A stretch of 64,000 nucleotides of DNA from Coffea arabica (Eukaryota > Streptophyta > Magnoliopsida > Gentianales > Rubiaceae), in NCBI RefSeq assembly GCF_036785885.1, contig NC_092312.1:17626001-17690000 (forward strand). The letters are read 5' to 3'. The notes beneath the pieces are model-generated. The model was not told where the DNA came from, did no database searches, and saw only the letters and a program-made list of their open reading frames with translations. The translations under genes and the position numbers were made by a program. Below are positions 10,863-23,536 of this stretch, piece by piece (within the stretch, counting starts at the first letter, position 1; every line of letters begins with the position of its first letter).

Positions 10863-13800
10863 AGGTTGGGTTACAAACGAATCAAATCATTTGAAAATCG
10901 ATTCGGTCAAAATTCAACACGAACTCGCTAGTCAGACTATCGAACTCGAGCCAGGTATAAGGAAATTGAGCTCGACTCACAAGCCAATTATAAATTTTTT
11001 ATTTTTATTAAAACAGTGAAATTACATATATATATATATATATCAATAATGTTTTTATTATTTATTAAGGGAAAATAAATATTTTATTTCTTTTTTACAA
11101 AGTAAAATAATTATTTTTTATTTTTTTAGCTCAAGTAAACTTTGTAACGATCCCATTTTCCCCTAAGGCGAATCAGAGGGGTCAACGGGCCGCCTGCCCA
11201 GCTCTCGCCAGGACTCAGTCATTCCCTACCGTCCTCGAATGAATTACAAGATAAAACTCAACTTTTACATCATATTCTCCAAAATTTACATATCACAATC
11301 GAAGCGGAAACTAGTTCTAAGCGAAAAATGTAGATTTACATCCGATTCAATTCCAAATATTTATACAAGCCCAAAAGTACATAAACCAAAACCAAAACCA
11401 AAACTAAACTATACAAGATGTACGCCATCCAGCCACACAAAGATCCAAATACAAGGTCTTCCTTTACCTCGATCCCTGTGGGGAGAAGAAGATAATAGGG
11501 GGTGAGCTAGAAGCTCAGCGAGTGACCAGTAAAATCAACAGCCAAGTCTATTTCACAATAAAGCATTAATATGATGTCATGATGTAGTAATCAAATGTTC
11601 ATTTATTGCTCATGTGAGCCAGTGAAGTTCTTGTACTTAAATATCCAATGCTCGTTTAGATCATGTAACCATGAAACAGAGGTAAGGAGCCATCGTGCTC
11701 CAAAGAACGTGTAAACAATAGTGGAGACATTGGTTCTAAGCACAAGACTTTCCAGGAACTCATTGGAGCCAAATTATGTCATGGCACACACCCGAACCCC
11801 CAAATGATATGCAATGGAGTAATAAATGCAAGAATTAGTTCAAAAGTAACTTTGGGACAGTCGAGGGATCACTCACACAAAATCTAGTGCTTCAAGTATT
11901 CACGTTCAACTATACTCCAGGTTTGAAGTCCAGCTCTGCGATAAAAATCCAATTTGAGAACTTGAAACACGAGTAAGATTCGAAACTTAAACGTTCCGTT
12001 CATTAAGAATCAACCAATTGAAATTCATTTGAAAGGCATTCGTGAAACACTTGCTCGCTTTTCAAATCATAAGGTTTTGTAGTATAGATACTTGGAAATA
12101 ACACTTGAGTTGAAAGTATAAGGAAATACAAGTTTACATTGGCCATTATGTCTTTTCCTCAAGGGTACAAGTTCGGCCAAGTCCTAATGTATAACCCTCG
12201 ATAAACAAAGTAGCAAAGGTGCTTGCTAGTTCAAGTAATAATCACTTAACTTTACACAAGTTACAAGTCTCGTTTCCTAGTTCTCGAGTATAAATTCGGG
12301 CAGCATGCCCTTTGTGTTTACCTAATTTTCCAGCCTTTTAGGCTTCATTATTTTTCTTCAACAACAACCCAACAACATACATATCAGCAATTTATGTCAA
12401 GAGCCGTTCCATAGGCTTACAATATCATAACAACAAGAATCGCATCAAGTACAAGTGCAGAAATTCAATGTGGCACAAGACAGATTTGACGTATAAAAGC
12501 GAAAATAACTTGTCCGAGGCTACGCTTATCGGATTAAGGCAAAACCTATGCCGTTTCGAAGCTAAGACACAAAGCTACAACATTCATGAAGGTCACTTAG
12601 TCCATTTCCTAATGTAACTTAGTCAAAATCTCAGATTACTAAACCAGAAACCAATTCATCGGCTGTTTAAACGCATTATGCTGTAACGGACCTAACTCAG
12701 TGTACACAAGTCCGAATCAGGTTTTCTTTGAGGCATTTTAAAGCTACTTCAGAACACTACAACTTTTATGTTTTGGCCCAGAGCTAAATCAGAATGGATC
12801 CTGGTCAAAAATCGTGATAAACTGGACTGAACTGAAGAAACGGACTGCTGGAAAATTCTTAAAATAGTAGGGGTATTTTGGACTTTTCACGTTCTGCGTT
12901 GCTCCGATTGAGCTGAAATTTTATAGGCACTTATAAAATACCATTCTCTACAACTTTCCTTCTTTGACCAAAGGCCAATTCGGCCTCTAACACATAGATA
13001 CAAATTCGGACAGAAATGATCAAGAATTTTCCAGAAATCTGGAATTTGTAGTTTCTAGTGAAATTTTCCCTAATTTCTCACTCCAATCACTCCCAAAACA
13101 CCTTATAAAACCTCAATGGTAACATACAAGTATCACACATCAAGTTGGGCAGAAATTCCACAGCCCTAGTTCATCAATTAAATTGGGGAAAAACTTCTAC
13201 ACATGCTAGCATCCATGAATCCACCACCAATCAAGCTACTAAGCTTACTTTAACCATGATTGAAAGAGAAAGTTAGAGAGATATCATCCTCTTACCTTGA
13301 TTTGAGTTCTCCAAGGGTAGCCCAAGCCTTCTCTTTCCAAAATTTCACCACCAAACACTAGCTAATCACTCAAGGAGAAGATTAATCGGTTTGGTTTGGT
13401 TTGATTCTTGCTTTATAGATGAATCCAAGAAGAAATGAAGAGGTTTCTCTCTTATTCTTCCTCTCTCCCTCTCTCGGCTCTTAGCAGCAGAAGTAAGGTG
13501 GAAGACTTAGCTCATTTGGGATATAAGAAGGTAAGATGGTTAAGTAAGGTCTTGGTCATTCATTTGCCAACACTTGGCACTACCACATCCACTCAATTTA
13601 TTTCTTTCTTTCCTTGCATAATTAGTCAACATTTTCGGTCAGACTTAGCTGATATTGAGAGGATATTTTGCTCAAAAATCAATGAGCTTGTAGGGTAAGA
13701 AAGTGGTGGTCAAATGGTGCGTTCAAACGGTAGTGCGCGGGACCCGTCGGTTCGCGCCATTTTCCTTAAAAACACCCGCACTAGGGTTTTTACTTCCCAT

Positions 13801-14309
13801 TCACTAACTTTATTTCATTTCTCCTAATCACATATTATTTCTCACTTAAAAGTCACTTTTATTCACCAAATTTAATCCTTGCTCCATACCGAAAATTCAT
13901 CCGGCGAGAAAATCGAGAAAACCTAATTTTGCTCAATTTGAAACCGAAGTGAAAAATCCTATTTTCTAGGTTCATTGGCACTTATTGTGGGGTGATTGAG
14001 TAGTATGGCCATTATAAAGTGGTATTTGTCAAAGAAAAGGGAATTTTAAGAAAAATATAAGGAATTTGCACGGCTTCTAGCCGGATTTTCCCACAAAACT
14101 CTATTCACCAGAAATTTTTCCCTTTTCTTCTGCCTCGGGGCGTCACAAACTCGAGTTCAAGCTGAGCTAAGCTCGCATTTGAGATCGGACTTGAGTTTGA
14201 GTTTTATATTGAAAGTTCGTTAATGTCAAGTTCATGTGTGATAAAATTGAGTCGAAACTCGATTTGATTAGACTAAAATTCGACTCGACTCAATTCATTT
14301 TCAACCCTA
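10862..14309. repeat. hAT-like MITE split by an LTR insertion
   Basis: The two halves lie at 10862-11142 and 14148-14309. The left end TAGGTTGGGTTACAAACGAA pairs with the right end, which on the other strand reads TAGGGTTGAAAATGAATTGA. Inside are repeats of the word GAGTTCGAGCTCGACTCG, shared with other copies in this window. The solo LTR sits in the AT-rich middle. Confidence 0.55.
11143..14147 (-). mobile_element. Solo LTR of a Ty3/gypsy retrotransposon (Tekay/Del-like)
   Basis: About 3.0 kb, bounded by TG...CA. On the minus strand it starts TGTGACGCCCCGAGGCAG and ends GGGATCGTTACA. The flanks AACTT and AACTC look like a 5-bp target duplication with one difference. No internal coding region or second LTR is present, so this looks like the product of LTR-LTR recombination. 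The start sequence and unusual length suggest a Tekay/Del chromovirus, but the family call is tentative. It is a fossil remnant; age cannot be estimated without a partner LTR. Confidence 0.7.
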
Positions 14310-14349
14310 CTTCCCATATAAGGGTATAATCAAATCTAATTAAATCGAA

Positions 14350-14608
14350 CACCCTAGAGTTCAAGGTTGTTTGATTTTTTTAACGAATTTAAAATTTTGT
14401 TCTTGTTTGATTTGTTTATTTGTCAAACCGAGTTTGAATCAGTTTTTATCGAATTTGAATGTTATCAAACATAAAACGCTGTTCAAATTTAATTTGACTA
14501 ATTAATGAATCAAGTTTGAACTAGTTCTTACTAAATGAACCAAGTTTGATCTAATTATTATCAAATCAAACTCGATTCAAGTACCAACTTGATTAATTTT
14601 CAGCCCTC
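14350..14608. repeat. Diverged element of the AGTTTGAA-rich hAT-like MITE family
   Basis: AT-rich DNA with repeated TCAAGTTTGAACTAG-type words, ending near TTTTCAGCCCTCCC. It resembles the other elements here that carry GAGTTCGAGCTCGA words. The ends are uncertain. Confidence 0.3.
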
Positions 14609-15404
14609 CCTATATGAAGCGAACTCCCAGATACTTGGGAGAGCGATATGACGCGCATTGGTTAAATCGTCATATAATTTCATATGGAGTTGAATACAAT
14701 TCCGTCCTTGTAACTTGATCAAAGTAGCGCTGGCCCTAAAATTTAAGATGTTGCAAGTGGACCCTCTTCGCCTTTTATTTTTTGGATCCAACAGGGGAAG
14801 GTTAAAGCTTAAAAAGCGGAGAAGGGATGAGAAGATATAAACATGAAACCTCTAATACCTCGGCCTCATGACTTGCTGCTCTGAAAACCTAAAATGATGT
14901 TTTATTTAAGTTCAATTTTAAGCACCTATTCAATTCCACTTATGTAAAAAGAATCCTTTCATTGATAGTATAAACTTGATTAGTTCTTCATAAATTTCCT
15001 CAATTTATTAGTTTACTACATATTTCTACAAATGTTAGTTTTATCTTCACAAATGAGCCCCCGTTAAGAAACATTGAGCCAATGCTTCAAATCCAAATTC
15101 AGTACATGAGACGAGTTTCTTGTTCGCATTTGTGGTTTAATCAATCGGGTCAAGGGTTAAACCTTTTTATCTAGAATTTGAAAATTTTGAAAAATATTTA
15201 AATGTAGCGAGAAAAAATTCTTAGTGACTAATCGATTCAATTATCTGAGGTTTTCGTAAGAAAATTCAATTATAGATAATTTGTATACATATAATGCAAA
15301 ATTCTACGTTTGAATGCATTAACATAAATAAATTATCCGAGGTTTTGATAAATTAATTAGTTATGAAGTGAAATGGGAGAGAGTGAATAAATATTCGAGG
15401 ATTG

Positions 15405-15865
15405 ACACCTAGTTAATGGCTAATCAATTATTTTTCATTATGAATTAAATTAATTATTTGACGTTTTGCTAAGAAAGGATTAGTGCGTACTCCCTCCGTC
15501 CCACTTTGATAGTCTTGTTTTCCTTTTTCGTTTGTCCCAAATTGTAGTCCACTTTCCAATTGAAGAATGTAGTTGTATTTTAATTTTCCTAAAATACCCT
15601 TATTCAATGTAAGTTGTTGTTACTATAAACCTACTCCATTTAATGAGAGTTGATTCTTTTTTTACCATCAATTCAAGTTCCCATAAAATTGTACTCTAAT
15701 TAATGTGAGGGTATTTTAGAAAAATAGCTACCTAAATTGATTGTTCCAACAAAATTAATTACTTTTTATTAAACTGTGTGAAAAAAGAACCAGGACTATC
15801 AAAATGGGACGGAGGGAGTATAAGATTAGCCAACCAAATGAATCGATTAGCCATTAACTAGGTGT
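15405..15865. repeat. Inverted repeat arms enclosing Stowaway copy 1
   Basis: A 21-bp perfect inverted repeat lies at 15405-15425 and 15845-15865; the core words are CACCTAGTTAATGGCTAAT and its complement. The Stowaway element sits between the arms, so it probably landed inside an older palindromic element or hairpin-forming site. Confidence 0.6.
15490..15818. mobile_element. Stowaway-type MITE (Tc1/mariner), copy 1
   Basis: 329 bp flanked by TA on both sides. The left end is CTCCCTCCGTCCCACTTTGA and the right end is TCAAAATGGGACGGAGGGAG, a near-perfect terminal inverted repeat. The interior is non-coding. It is very similar throughout to the copy at 23537-23861. Confidence 0.9.
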
Positions 15866-16542
15866 AAGTATCCGCGCTTACCAAGAAAATTCAATTAGCC
15901 ATTAACCAAAAGAATTGAATTATTCTAAGTTATCAATTCAATTTTCTTACCAAATATGAGTTGCCTAAATGCATATACCAAGCCTTGATCCATGATAAGC
16001 ATGCAAAACTTAAAATTTAAATGTAAATTTATATGAAATGCATTTCAAACGTAGTAATGCATATAGAATTTACTCTTAAAAAAAAAGTTCATTAACTAGG
16101 TTTAAATAAATAAATGCACACAAAACTTACCATACAAATATGAACACTCATATTTATCACACATGTGCATTAAAACAGTTTTCTAAATTAATTTTACAAA
16201 AAAATTAATACTTGAACCCATTCTTAACTAGTGCTTGTGACGCTCTTGCTGGCCAAATCCATAAATGAATAGGCATAAACAATTGGATGTCAAAGAAATT
16301 CGAGTAGGGGCACCCACTTCTCAAATTGAACTGAATTTTGCAATAAGCAGACAATTTCAGATCGTAAAGCTCTCTCTCTGTCTCTCTCTGTTTATATACA
16401 GAAAAACTGCAAACTTATGAGTGACTTGTTTCTGGACCTCTTGCAGGATTACACCATGAAGTAAGCACCACCAAATACTAAAGCTAACTATATGCAGAAC
16501 TAATCAATCTCTCTTTCATTTCACATATATCAAATCATTACC

Positions 16543-16592
<50 letters not shown>

Positions 16593-16955
16593 TAAAAAAA
16601 AACAATCCATCCGGTGGTCATCGGAAAGGAAAGTGTAGGGGTGAAATTAGAGGGTAGTTTACCTCAGGGAATTAAACCATTGATAATTGAGACCGCGTAG
16701 ACCAACCAACTCGCCGGCTTTCCATTAACATTTGTCGCTTCGACAACTCACACACTTAAACGTCTGAAATATCTGAGTACGGAATGACAAGGACAATAAC
16801 GAAAGGGGAAGGTTTAATATATATGCCTGAGAGGATTCTGATGCTGCCATGGGAAAGGTTTAATACCTTAAAAAAGAGGAACTACAATAATGAACCGTTA
16901 CTCGAAGAACGACAATGCGGTTTCATTTTTCGCTTTTAGTGTTCACTTTTTTATA
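15866..16955. other. AT-rich intergenic DNA with a TA microsatellite
   Basis: No gene is seen. A pure AT dinucleotide run occupies 16545-16587. A CTCTCTGT tract lies near 16370-16390. Confidence 0.5.
16545..16587. repeat. AT dinucleotide microsatellite
   Basis: An uninterrupted run of about 21 AT units. Confidence 0.9.
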
Positions 16956-17285
16956 CTCCCTCCATCCCACTTTGTTAGTCTTGTTTTCCTTTTTCGTCCG
17001 TCCCAAATTGTAGTCCACTTTCCCATTAAGAAATGTAGTAATCTTTCAAATTGTCTAAAATACCCTTATTAAATATCTTGTTATTAATACATTGTTATTA
17101 AATACTAACCCACTACATTGAATACATTGAGTTTTTCCAATACATTGAATACATTGACTGCATTGATTAGCATAAGGGTATTTTAGGAAATTATTAATCT
17201 AAATTTATGTTTCCAACCAAATTAATTACACTTTCTTAATCTGTGTGAAAAAAAAAACCAAGACTAACAAAACGGGACGGGGGAG
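16956..17285. mobile_element. Stowaway-type MITE, copy 2
   Basis: 330 bp with TA on both flanks. The left end CTCCCTCCATCCCACTTTGT pairs with the right end AACAAAACGGGACGGGGGAG. Both terminal thirds match copy 1, but the middle differs and contains short repeats of AATACATTGA. It is a sister subfamily of copies 1 and 3. Confidence 0.88.
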
Positions 17286-17675
17286 TATAACATAACATTA
17301 CTCGAAGAACGACATGATCCTGTCTGCGCACTACAAATTCCTTCTTGGTTGAAGTGTCGCTCCAACTTGCTTTTTACCATCTTTAAAGATGCAGTTTATA
17401 ATTGGAGCATTGTTAATGCCACTTTGCTTTTTTATTAATAACACCCTCGCTATCATTTTTATTATATGATTTTTATTTATTAGACTGTGTAATAAAATAA
17501 TAGTAAAATTGTCTTTAGCAAAAAATAGAGTGCAAATAACATTTTCTATTGTCGTGACAGGCTAGTAGAAACTTTAGTAAGAGAAATTGACAAAATTGTT
17601 GCAAAACCAGAGATGTAAATGACAAAAGGAAAAACTCAAGTCAAGAGAGAAACTACACTTGAATTAAGCCAAAAA

Positions 17676-17677
<2 letters not shown>

Positions 17678-17716
<39 letters not shown>
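17678..17716. repeat. TA dinucleotide microsatellite
   Basis: About 19 TA units. Confidence 0.9.
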
Positions 17717-17718
<2 letters not shown>

Positions 17719-19018
17719 TCACAAAGGCAATTCATGAGAGAAGGGGAAAAAATGGAAAGTTAATTATATCTTTTTCTTTTTTTTACCTTTATTCAGAAGT
17801 TGAATGGAAAAATGTGGAACGAGTTTAGATTCTACTGGCGTTGTGCTTTTGTTCTTTAACATTTTAACAATGAAAAATAATGAGTAGCCCTCACCTCATT
17901 TTCTCTCTATTTCTCTCCTGCTAAAAAGAAAAATAGAATTTACGCGCATTAAAATTTCGTATCGCATTTTTTTAAAAGGCTTTTACATGCATTTTAAGGA
18001 TAATCTTCCACAAGGACGACTATATTGTTATCAAATTTACCCCAAAAAAAATAATCACCTTATGCTAAATATCACTATAGACACATGCAAATGACAATGT
18101 ATACAGGCAAATACTATCTTAAATAACCACAAAAAAAAGAGAGAAAATATTTGTAAAAAAATGCTACATGCACATACTAGGTCACAAAAAATTTAAATGC
18201 TGGTGATTACAAATGATTAATCCCTTCTAATCAGAAAATATTTGGATATAAATATTATTTGCAAATGATATCTCACTTGTGTCATAAGTATATTTTTCGA
18301 TTACTTTTTTATATTTCTAACAACTTATTCTTCTTGCATATATTACGTCATAAAAAATACTAAAGTATTATTTCAAACAATCTTCTATCCACGTGCATCC
18401 AATTTATATGCTTTTCAGCGAAACTTCTGCAATGTGGTATATCACATTGTGGTAAATCAGAGTGATAAAAGAAGAAGGAAAAAAATTATAAAATAGGGAA
18501 TATCATTCAAAACGTCCTGCACATTTTGTCAAATAAAATTTTTGACTCCTTTACTTTTAAAATGATAACTTTACGTTCCGTATAAAATCAAGTCTGTAAT
18601 TTTCGGTTCCTCCATAAATTTTCAATTACTTTTTTTTTTAAGTTTGAGCAAAAATGTTGGATCCCATTTGTAGTTAAATAAATAATTATATTCATATTCA
18701 TTTTTATCCCTAACAAAATAAGATCTAATTTGAACCATATTCATTTTTAGCACTAAAAAAGTGGGATCTGTCTTTTTTTGTACATAAAAAATGATTGCAT
18801 ATAGATTATATAATGATTTCAGAATAAAAAGTGGTCAGAAATTTGTATTGGAATCAAATTTTACTAACTTAAATTAGTAAATTATTTAAAATTACTATTT
18901 TAAATGTAAAATACGGAAAAAATTCATTTAACGAAATGCGAGAAAAGTTTTACATAATCTTTCCTATAAAATACCACAAACATGATATACCATGTGAATG
19001 ACTGCACAGCTTCAATGT

Positions 19019-19130
19019 TGGGGCCAATGTTATCATTAATGTTGGCCCTAGGTTTTTTAGTGCAATTCCTTGCTGGGGCCAATGTTGCCATTGATGTTTG
19101 CCCAAGTTTTTGAGTGCAACAGCAATATAC
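19019..19130. repeat. Two-copy tandem repeat, period about 56 bp
   Basis: GGGGCCAATGTTATCATTAA and GGGGCCAATGTTGCCATTGA begin two adjacent diverged units. Each continues into a TTGGCCCTAG- or TTTGCCCAAG-type block followed by GTGCAA. Confidence 0.5.
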
Positions 19131-19502
19131 TGCTGTCCAACTGGAGAACAACAACATCCGTTGACATTTGGTACAGTAGATAGTATGAAATCATCAAATC
19201 TCCAATGAGCCTTCTGTCACACACTAACTCTCTCTCATGCTACGCGGATTATCTCCTAAATTATTACTACAACAATATCTCTACTTAAATTTAACTCTTA
19301 TAAAGAACACGTAAACAATACTCGAGAGTACATACCACAAGCGTTACATGTTAATGTGTAACAAAAGATCCGGAGCCTTCAAATCTCCCCGCCTCAGTTC
19401 ACACACTTCACCATTAAGACTGACTACTCATATATTACTAGCACTCTCCGCTCGCTCGCTCGTTGCCCGGATCCCTCGTCGCTACTTTCCAACATTTCTA
19501 CC

Positions 19503-20672
19503 ATGCCTAAGCTGCCGGGGAAAATCCATAATCCTGCACCTTTCTTCCTCCTCATCCTTCTTTGTTTTTCCTTCATTATTTCAGCTACGTCCGGCCTCAC
19601 CTTTTCATCAGATGTAACGGCCCTTAAAGCCTTCAAAGCCGCTATCAAGCCCTCTTCAATTAAGCCATATTCATGCCTTGGCTCCTGGAACTTCTCCAAC
19701 GACCCTTGCTCCATTCCTCGGGCTTATTTCTCCTGCGGTCTTTTATGCAGTGGCAACAGAGTAACCCAGCTCACCCTCGACCCGGCTGATTACGCCGGCA
19801 CCCTGACTCCACTCATTTCCAAGCTCACTCAGCTCGTCACGCTCGACCTCTCAACTAACAAATTCTCCGGCCCAATCCCACCGCTCTACTCCCTAGCCAA
19901 TCTACAAACTCTTGTACTCCGATTCAACTCCTTCTCCGGCACAGTCCCACCCTCTTTAACCGCGCTTAAATCCCTCGAGACGGTTGATCTCTCGCACAAT
20001 TATCTTTCGGGATCGCTGCCCAACTCGTGGAGCTCGATCGGCAGCTTGAGAAGGCTCGACCTGAGTTACAACAAACTCACCGGTTCACTCCCCAAACTCC
20101 CGCCCAACCTCATTGAGCTGGCGATCAAAGCCAATTATCTGTCCGGGCCGCTTTACAGGACTTCATTCCAGGGGTTAACTCAGTTGGAAGTTGTTGAACT
20201 CAGTGGGAACTCGTTTGCGGGGACACTCGAAGCTTGGTTTTTTCTTTTGCCTGCTTTGCAGCAGGTGGACTTGGCGAATAACAGCTTCACGCGGGTCGAC
20301 ATCTGGAAGCCTACGAATGGGAACAGCGACCTGGTGGCCGTCGATCTGGGATTTAACAGAATCCAAGGGTATTTGTCCGTAAATTTCGCGGCGTACCCTC
20401 TGTTGTCGTCTCTGTCATTGCGTTACAACCGGTTTCGTGGACCAATCCCGTGGGAATACAGCAAGAGGGAGTCATTGAAGCGGCTGTTTTTGGATGGGAA
20501 TTTCTTGAATGGGTCGCCGCCGGCGGGATTTTTCAGCGCGGGGACGTCAGTTTCTGGCAGTTTAGGGGACAATTGCCTACAAAAATGCCCGGTTTCTTCG
20601 CAACTTTGCTTGAAATCGCAGAAGCCTTCGGCCATTTGTCAGCATGCCTACGGGGGGAAACCAAGGTCCTAG
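19503..20672 (+). CDS. Secreted leucine-rich repeat protein (LRR, no kinase)
   Basis: An intronless gene of 389 residues. A signal peptide (core FFLLILLCFSFIISATSG, about residues 14-31) is followed by an LRR N-terminal cap with the typical ALKAFKAAI and SWNFSNDPCS elements. About nine plant extracellular-type LRRs follow, with recognisable LxxLxLxxNxFSGxIP spacing (for example LVTLDLSTNKFSGPIPP). The C-terminus is Cys-rich (CLQKCPVSSQLC). There is no transmembrane helix and no kinase domain, so it is probably an apoplastic or wall-associated LRR protein, possibly a binding partner of receptor kinases. It resembles the small Arabidopsis LRR family proteins near At2g15320. The ligand is unknown. 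The start is the first ATG before the leader. Confidence 0.9.
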   Translation: MPKLPGKIHNPAPFFLLILLCFSFIISATSGLTFSSDVTALKAFKAAIKPSSIKPYSCLGSWNFSNDPCSIPRAYFSCGLLCSGNRVTQLTLDPADYAGTLTPLISKLTQLVTLDLSTNKFSGPIPPLYSLANLQTLVLRFNSFSGTVPPSLTALKSLETVDLSHNYLSGSLPNSWSSIGSLRRLDLSYNKLTGSLPKLPPNLIELAIKANYLSGPLYRTSFQGLTQLEVVELSGNSFAGTLEAWFFLLPALQQVDLANNSFTRVDIWKPTNGNSDLVAVDLGFNRIQGYLSVNFAAYPLLSSLSLRYNRFRGPIPWEYSKRESLKRLFLDGNFLNGSPPAGFFSAGTSVSGSLGDNCLQKCPVSSQLCLKSQKPSAICQHAYGGKPRS

Positions 20673-21418
20673 TGTCAGTCAATTGTCTTCAATTTTTTGT
20701 TTTTGTTTTGTACTTTTTGGAAAAGAAAAAAACCTGTACAACACAATTTTCATTTTCAAAGATCGTGTAAGATAAAATATACTATAGCTAGTGTTTTATT
20801 CTATTCTATTTTACTTTTTTTTTTTTTGTTTTGTGTGGAGACTGGATTTTAGATGATCCGAAGTATAAAATGTTGCATAGTTTTAATAATAATATCCTTG
20901 TGGAATAAATTTAATGAAGGATTATTAGTAAGTAGTAGAAAAGCAGTCGTCATTATTCATTAAAATAGAAAAAGTAGTACAAGTGTCAGGCCAAAATTGC
21001 AATATGTCAAGTCTTTGACTGATGAGGTGGTGGTGGTGTAAGCGCGAATCTTTCAACTGTTCAGGCGGCCTTCGGACAAAAATATGCAGCTGGGTACGAT
21101 ATTAAGTGGATGCCCTCGTGTCGTACTCGTATGATATCACACGAATGTGGTTGTTGACCACGTTTTCGTTTTTGCGGGCAAAGCCCCCTATTTGTTGCTA
21201 AACTTATTCAACTTAGAAGAAGTCAGGTATTACTTCGAATTTAACTCAAGAATGCCTCCAAAGAAATTTACTCCACCGACTAATTTTCTCCTTGGAGTCT
21301 AAATACTAATTGCCAACTAAGGTATGGATCAAAGCCTCTCCAATTAAAATGTTATCTAGTTTCAATCCATTTGTGTAATTCATACCACAAGTTGAAAGTC
21401 CGCAGCCGCAGTTGGGCA
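20673..21418. other. 3' flank of the LRR gene; no further gene seen
   Basis: AT-rich sequence that should include the LRR gene's 3' UTR and poly-A site. I see no coding signal or recognisable repeat. Confidence 0.4.
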
Positions 21419-21796
21419 TAGAGCTGCAAACGAGTCGAGTCCAATTTTAGGCTAATCAAGTTGAGTCTCGATTAAATTTTATCAAGTTCGAACTCGAGCC
21501 GGCAATTTAAGTTCGAGCTCGACTCGAATCAATTCGAGCTGAGTTCGAGGTCGAAAAAATAAAAAATAATTATTTTATTTTTTAAAAAATAAATAAAATA
21601 ATATTTTTTTAATAAATAATAGAATAAAAAATATATATACTTAAAATAAAAAAATAAAAAATATTATATATATATATATACTTGAGCTTGCAAGCCGTCT
21701 CGCGAAATAACGAGTTTAATATTTTGAACTCAAATTTGATATTGATCAAGCTCGACTCGAGCTTGACTTAACCGACTTGATTTGTTTACCGCCCTA
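21419..21796. mobile_element. hAT-like MITE
   Basis: The left end TAGAGCTGCAAACGAGTCGA pairs with the right end, which on the other strand reads TAGGGCGGTAAACAAATCAA. The flanks GTTGGGCA and ATTGGACA match at 6 of 8 positions, in line with an 8-bp hAT duplication. The interior has alternating TCGAGCTCGA words and an AT-rich core; it is non-coding. Confidence 0.65.
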
Positions 21797-23536
21797 ATTG
21801 GACACAGTCAATTTGGATGTCGGCATACCCGACGGAGGGTGAAGACGTTCAATCCTCTTTCGGTGGCTTTTATTATACTTTTTAGGCCCCAGATTTTATC
21901 GCGTGGCCCATCGTACTTACTCTTCTTTGCCTTGGACAAGACCCCATACTCGGACCAGTGTCCTTTGGTATTCCACAAATTGTCGTATCATATAAATGCA
22001 ACCAACTGGCATTAAGCTGACCAAAGGCTTTAAATTTTGACGGGATAGAAGGCCAATAATTTGCCATAATGTCTAATTTTCTTAAATTTATATGGGTGCA
22101 CTCTGTCTCCATCTTCGTCTGATCTGATAGTAGTTCAATTTCTATCATTGACTTCCTAGTAGGTCCAGTTGTGCTTTTCTTCCTTGATTAGGTTAGAGTA
22201 GGAGTAAAAATAAAATTAGAGTAGATAAATGACGAATGACAATATATATATATATATATATATGGTCTTCATAATTCCCTTTTTATGGTTTTAGGTTACC
22301 AGCGACTTTTGTGTGTATGCGTTTAACAAGTCAACTGTCAAAGAAGCAGTAATTGAATAGAGTACAGATAACAAACTTGAGACATGGAAACTAAAAATAA
22401 AAAATTCTGTATAGTCGTACGAACTATTGGATTTAATGTATTTACCATATGCATCAAGTACTTTCACATTTTCGTGAGGTAGCAGAAGCATTGTAATGCA
22501 CAATCCTATTGAAATGAATTTTTTTTTAACTAGAGATTTATCCCAAGTTTTATGAAGAGCAGATGAGGAATTATGAGAGTTAGCATGGCGGCTAATCAAT
22601 GCGGATTTCAATGTAGAATCAGGAAACTGGAAAACGAAACGTAATTGTTTAAGGATGCGGAAATGTATAGTCCTGCATGGGCTAGTTTTGTGTTTAAACA
22701 GATGCCTAGCTGTTCAGGAAAGGTGCTTAGCTCGAGTTTAATATAAGCGCCGGAAAGATATTGGTCTTGTTTTATATATATGCTTCAGCAGAGAGTTTTT
22801 TGGAGCTCAGTACAGCAATTTTTTTTTTTGTTTTTAGAGTTTAGTACAGCTTAGAGTCAGCCGAAAGCAATTAAATTTTATACCACACGAACATCAACCA
22901 CTGTTTAAATGCAGGAAAAAACAGTTGGCAAAGATGCTTTAACCTAACCCTCTTCAATAATTAATGAGCAAGTTCAATGATTATGTCCCACAAGATTGGC
23001 GGCACATCTTTAAACTAAACGCATCAATTAACTAAGATCAGAAAGGGATGGTCCGTCCGCAAACTTCTTCCTTTGCTGAAGCCCTGATCACAGATCGATA
23101 ATGGTCCGTGATTTAAACAATTTCCATTTGACCAATGATGCGACTGTCTAAGACGCGATCTGAGCTGAGTTGCAGCGAGCTGGGCTGGCTGAGAGCGACC
23201 GAGCTGAGAGGGGGAAAGCGAGCGGGCTATCCTGCAAAGAAAAGCGACGGCGGGGCTGGAATCCCCGGAGTAACTCCGACGATCACATATTAGGATTTAC
23301 CTTTCTTCTACCAAAATTGTCCCTCTCTTCCCCTTTCTTGTCACAACTGCAAATCTTTTATCAGTCAATGGATGCCCAACGATAAGGGATTGAGAATGGT
23401 CCATCATTTGCCATTCGTCGTTTTTCAACAAGATAATCATTGGGATATCATAGGCCTAATGATTTTGCTTCCAATTAATCATTAAGATTATTAAGATAAA
23501 TGAGGAATACGTGCTACCGGGCCACTTTCAATATTA
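21797..23536. other. Intergenic DNA, no gene supported
   Basis: It contains a TA microsatellite at 22242-22263. A GC-richer, GA-skewed stretch near 23160-23280 has an open frame but no recognisable protein. Confidence 0.4.
22242..22263. repeat. AT dinucleotide microsatellite
   Basis: About 11 AT units. Confidence 0.85.

Larger units (their letters stand above)
17288..19502. other. Intergenic DNA upstream of the LRR gene
   Basis: No gene is supported. The stretch contains a TA microsatellite (17678-17716), AT-rich sequence and a short tandem duplication at about 19019-19130. The last few hundred bases are the promoter and 5' leader of the LRR gene that starts at 19503. Confidence 0.5.

Noticed and set aside
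11239-13698. Small open frames within the 3-kb element
   Set aside because: They lie inside the solo LTR and show no protein similarity.
23170-23385. GC-richer open frame of 71 codons
   Set aside because: No similarity to known proteins, and base skew alone explains it.
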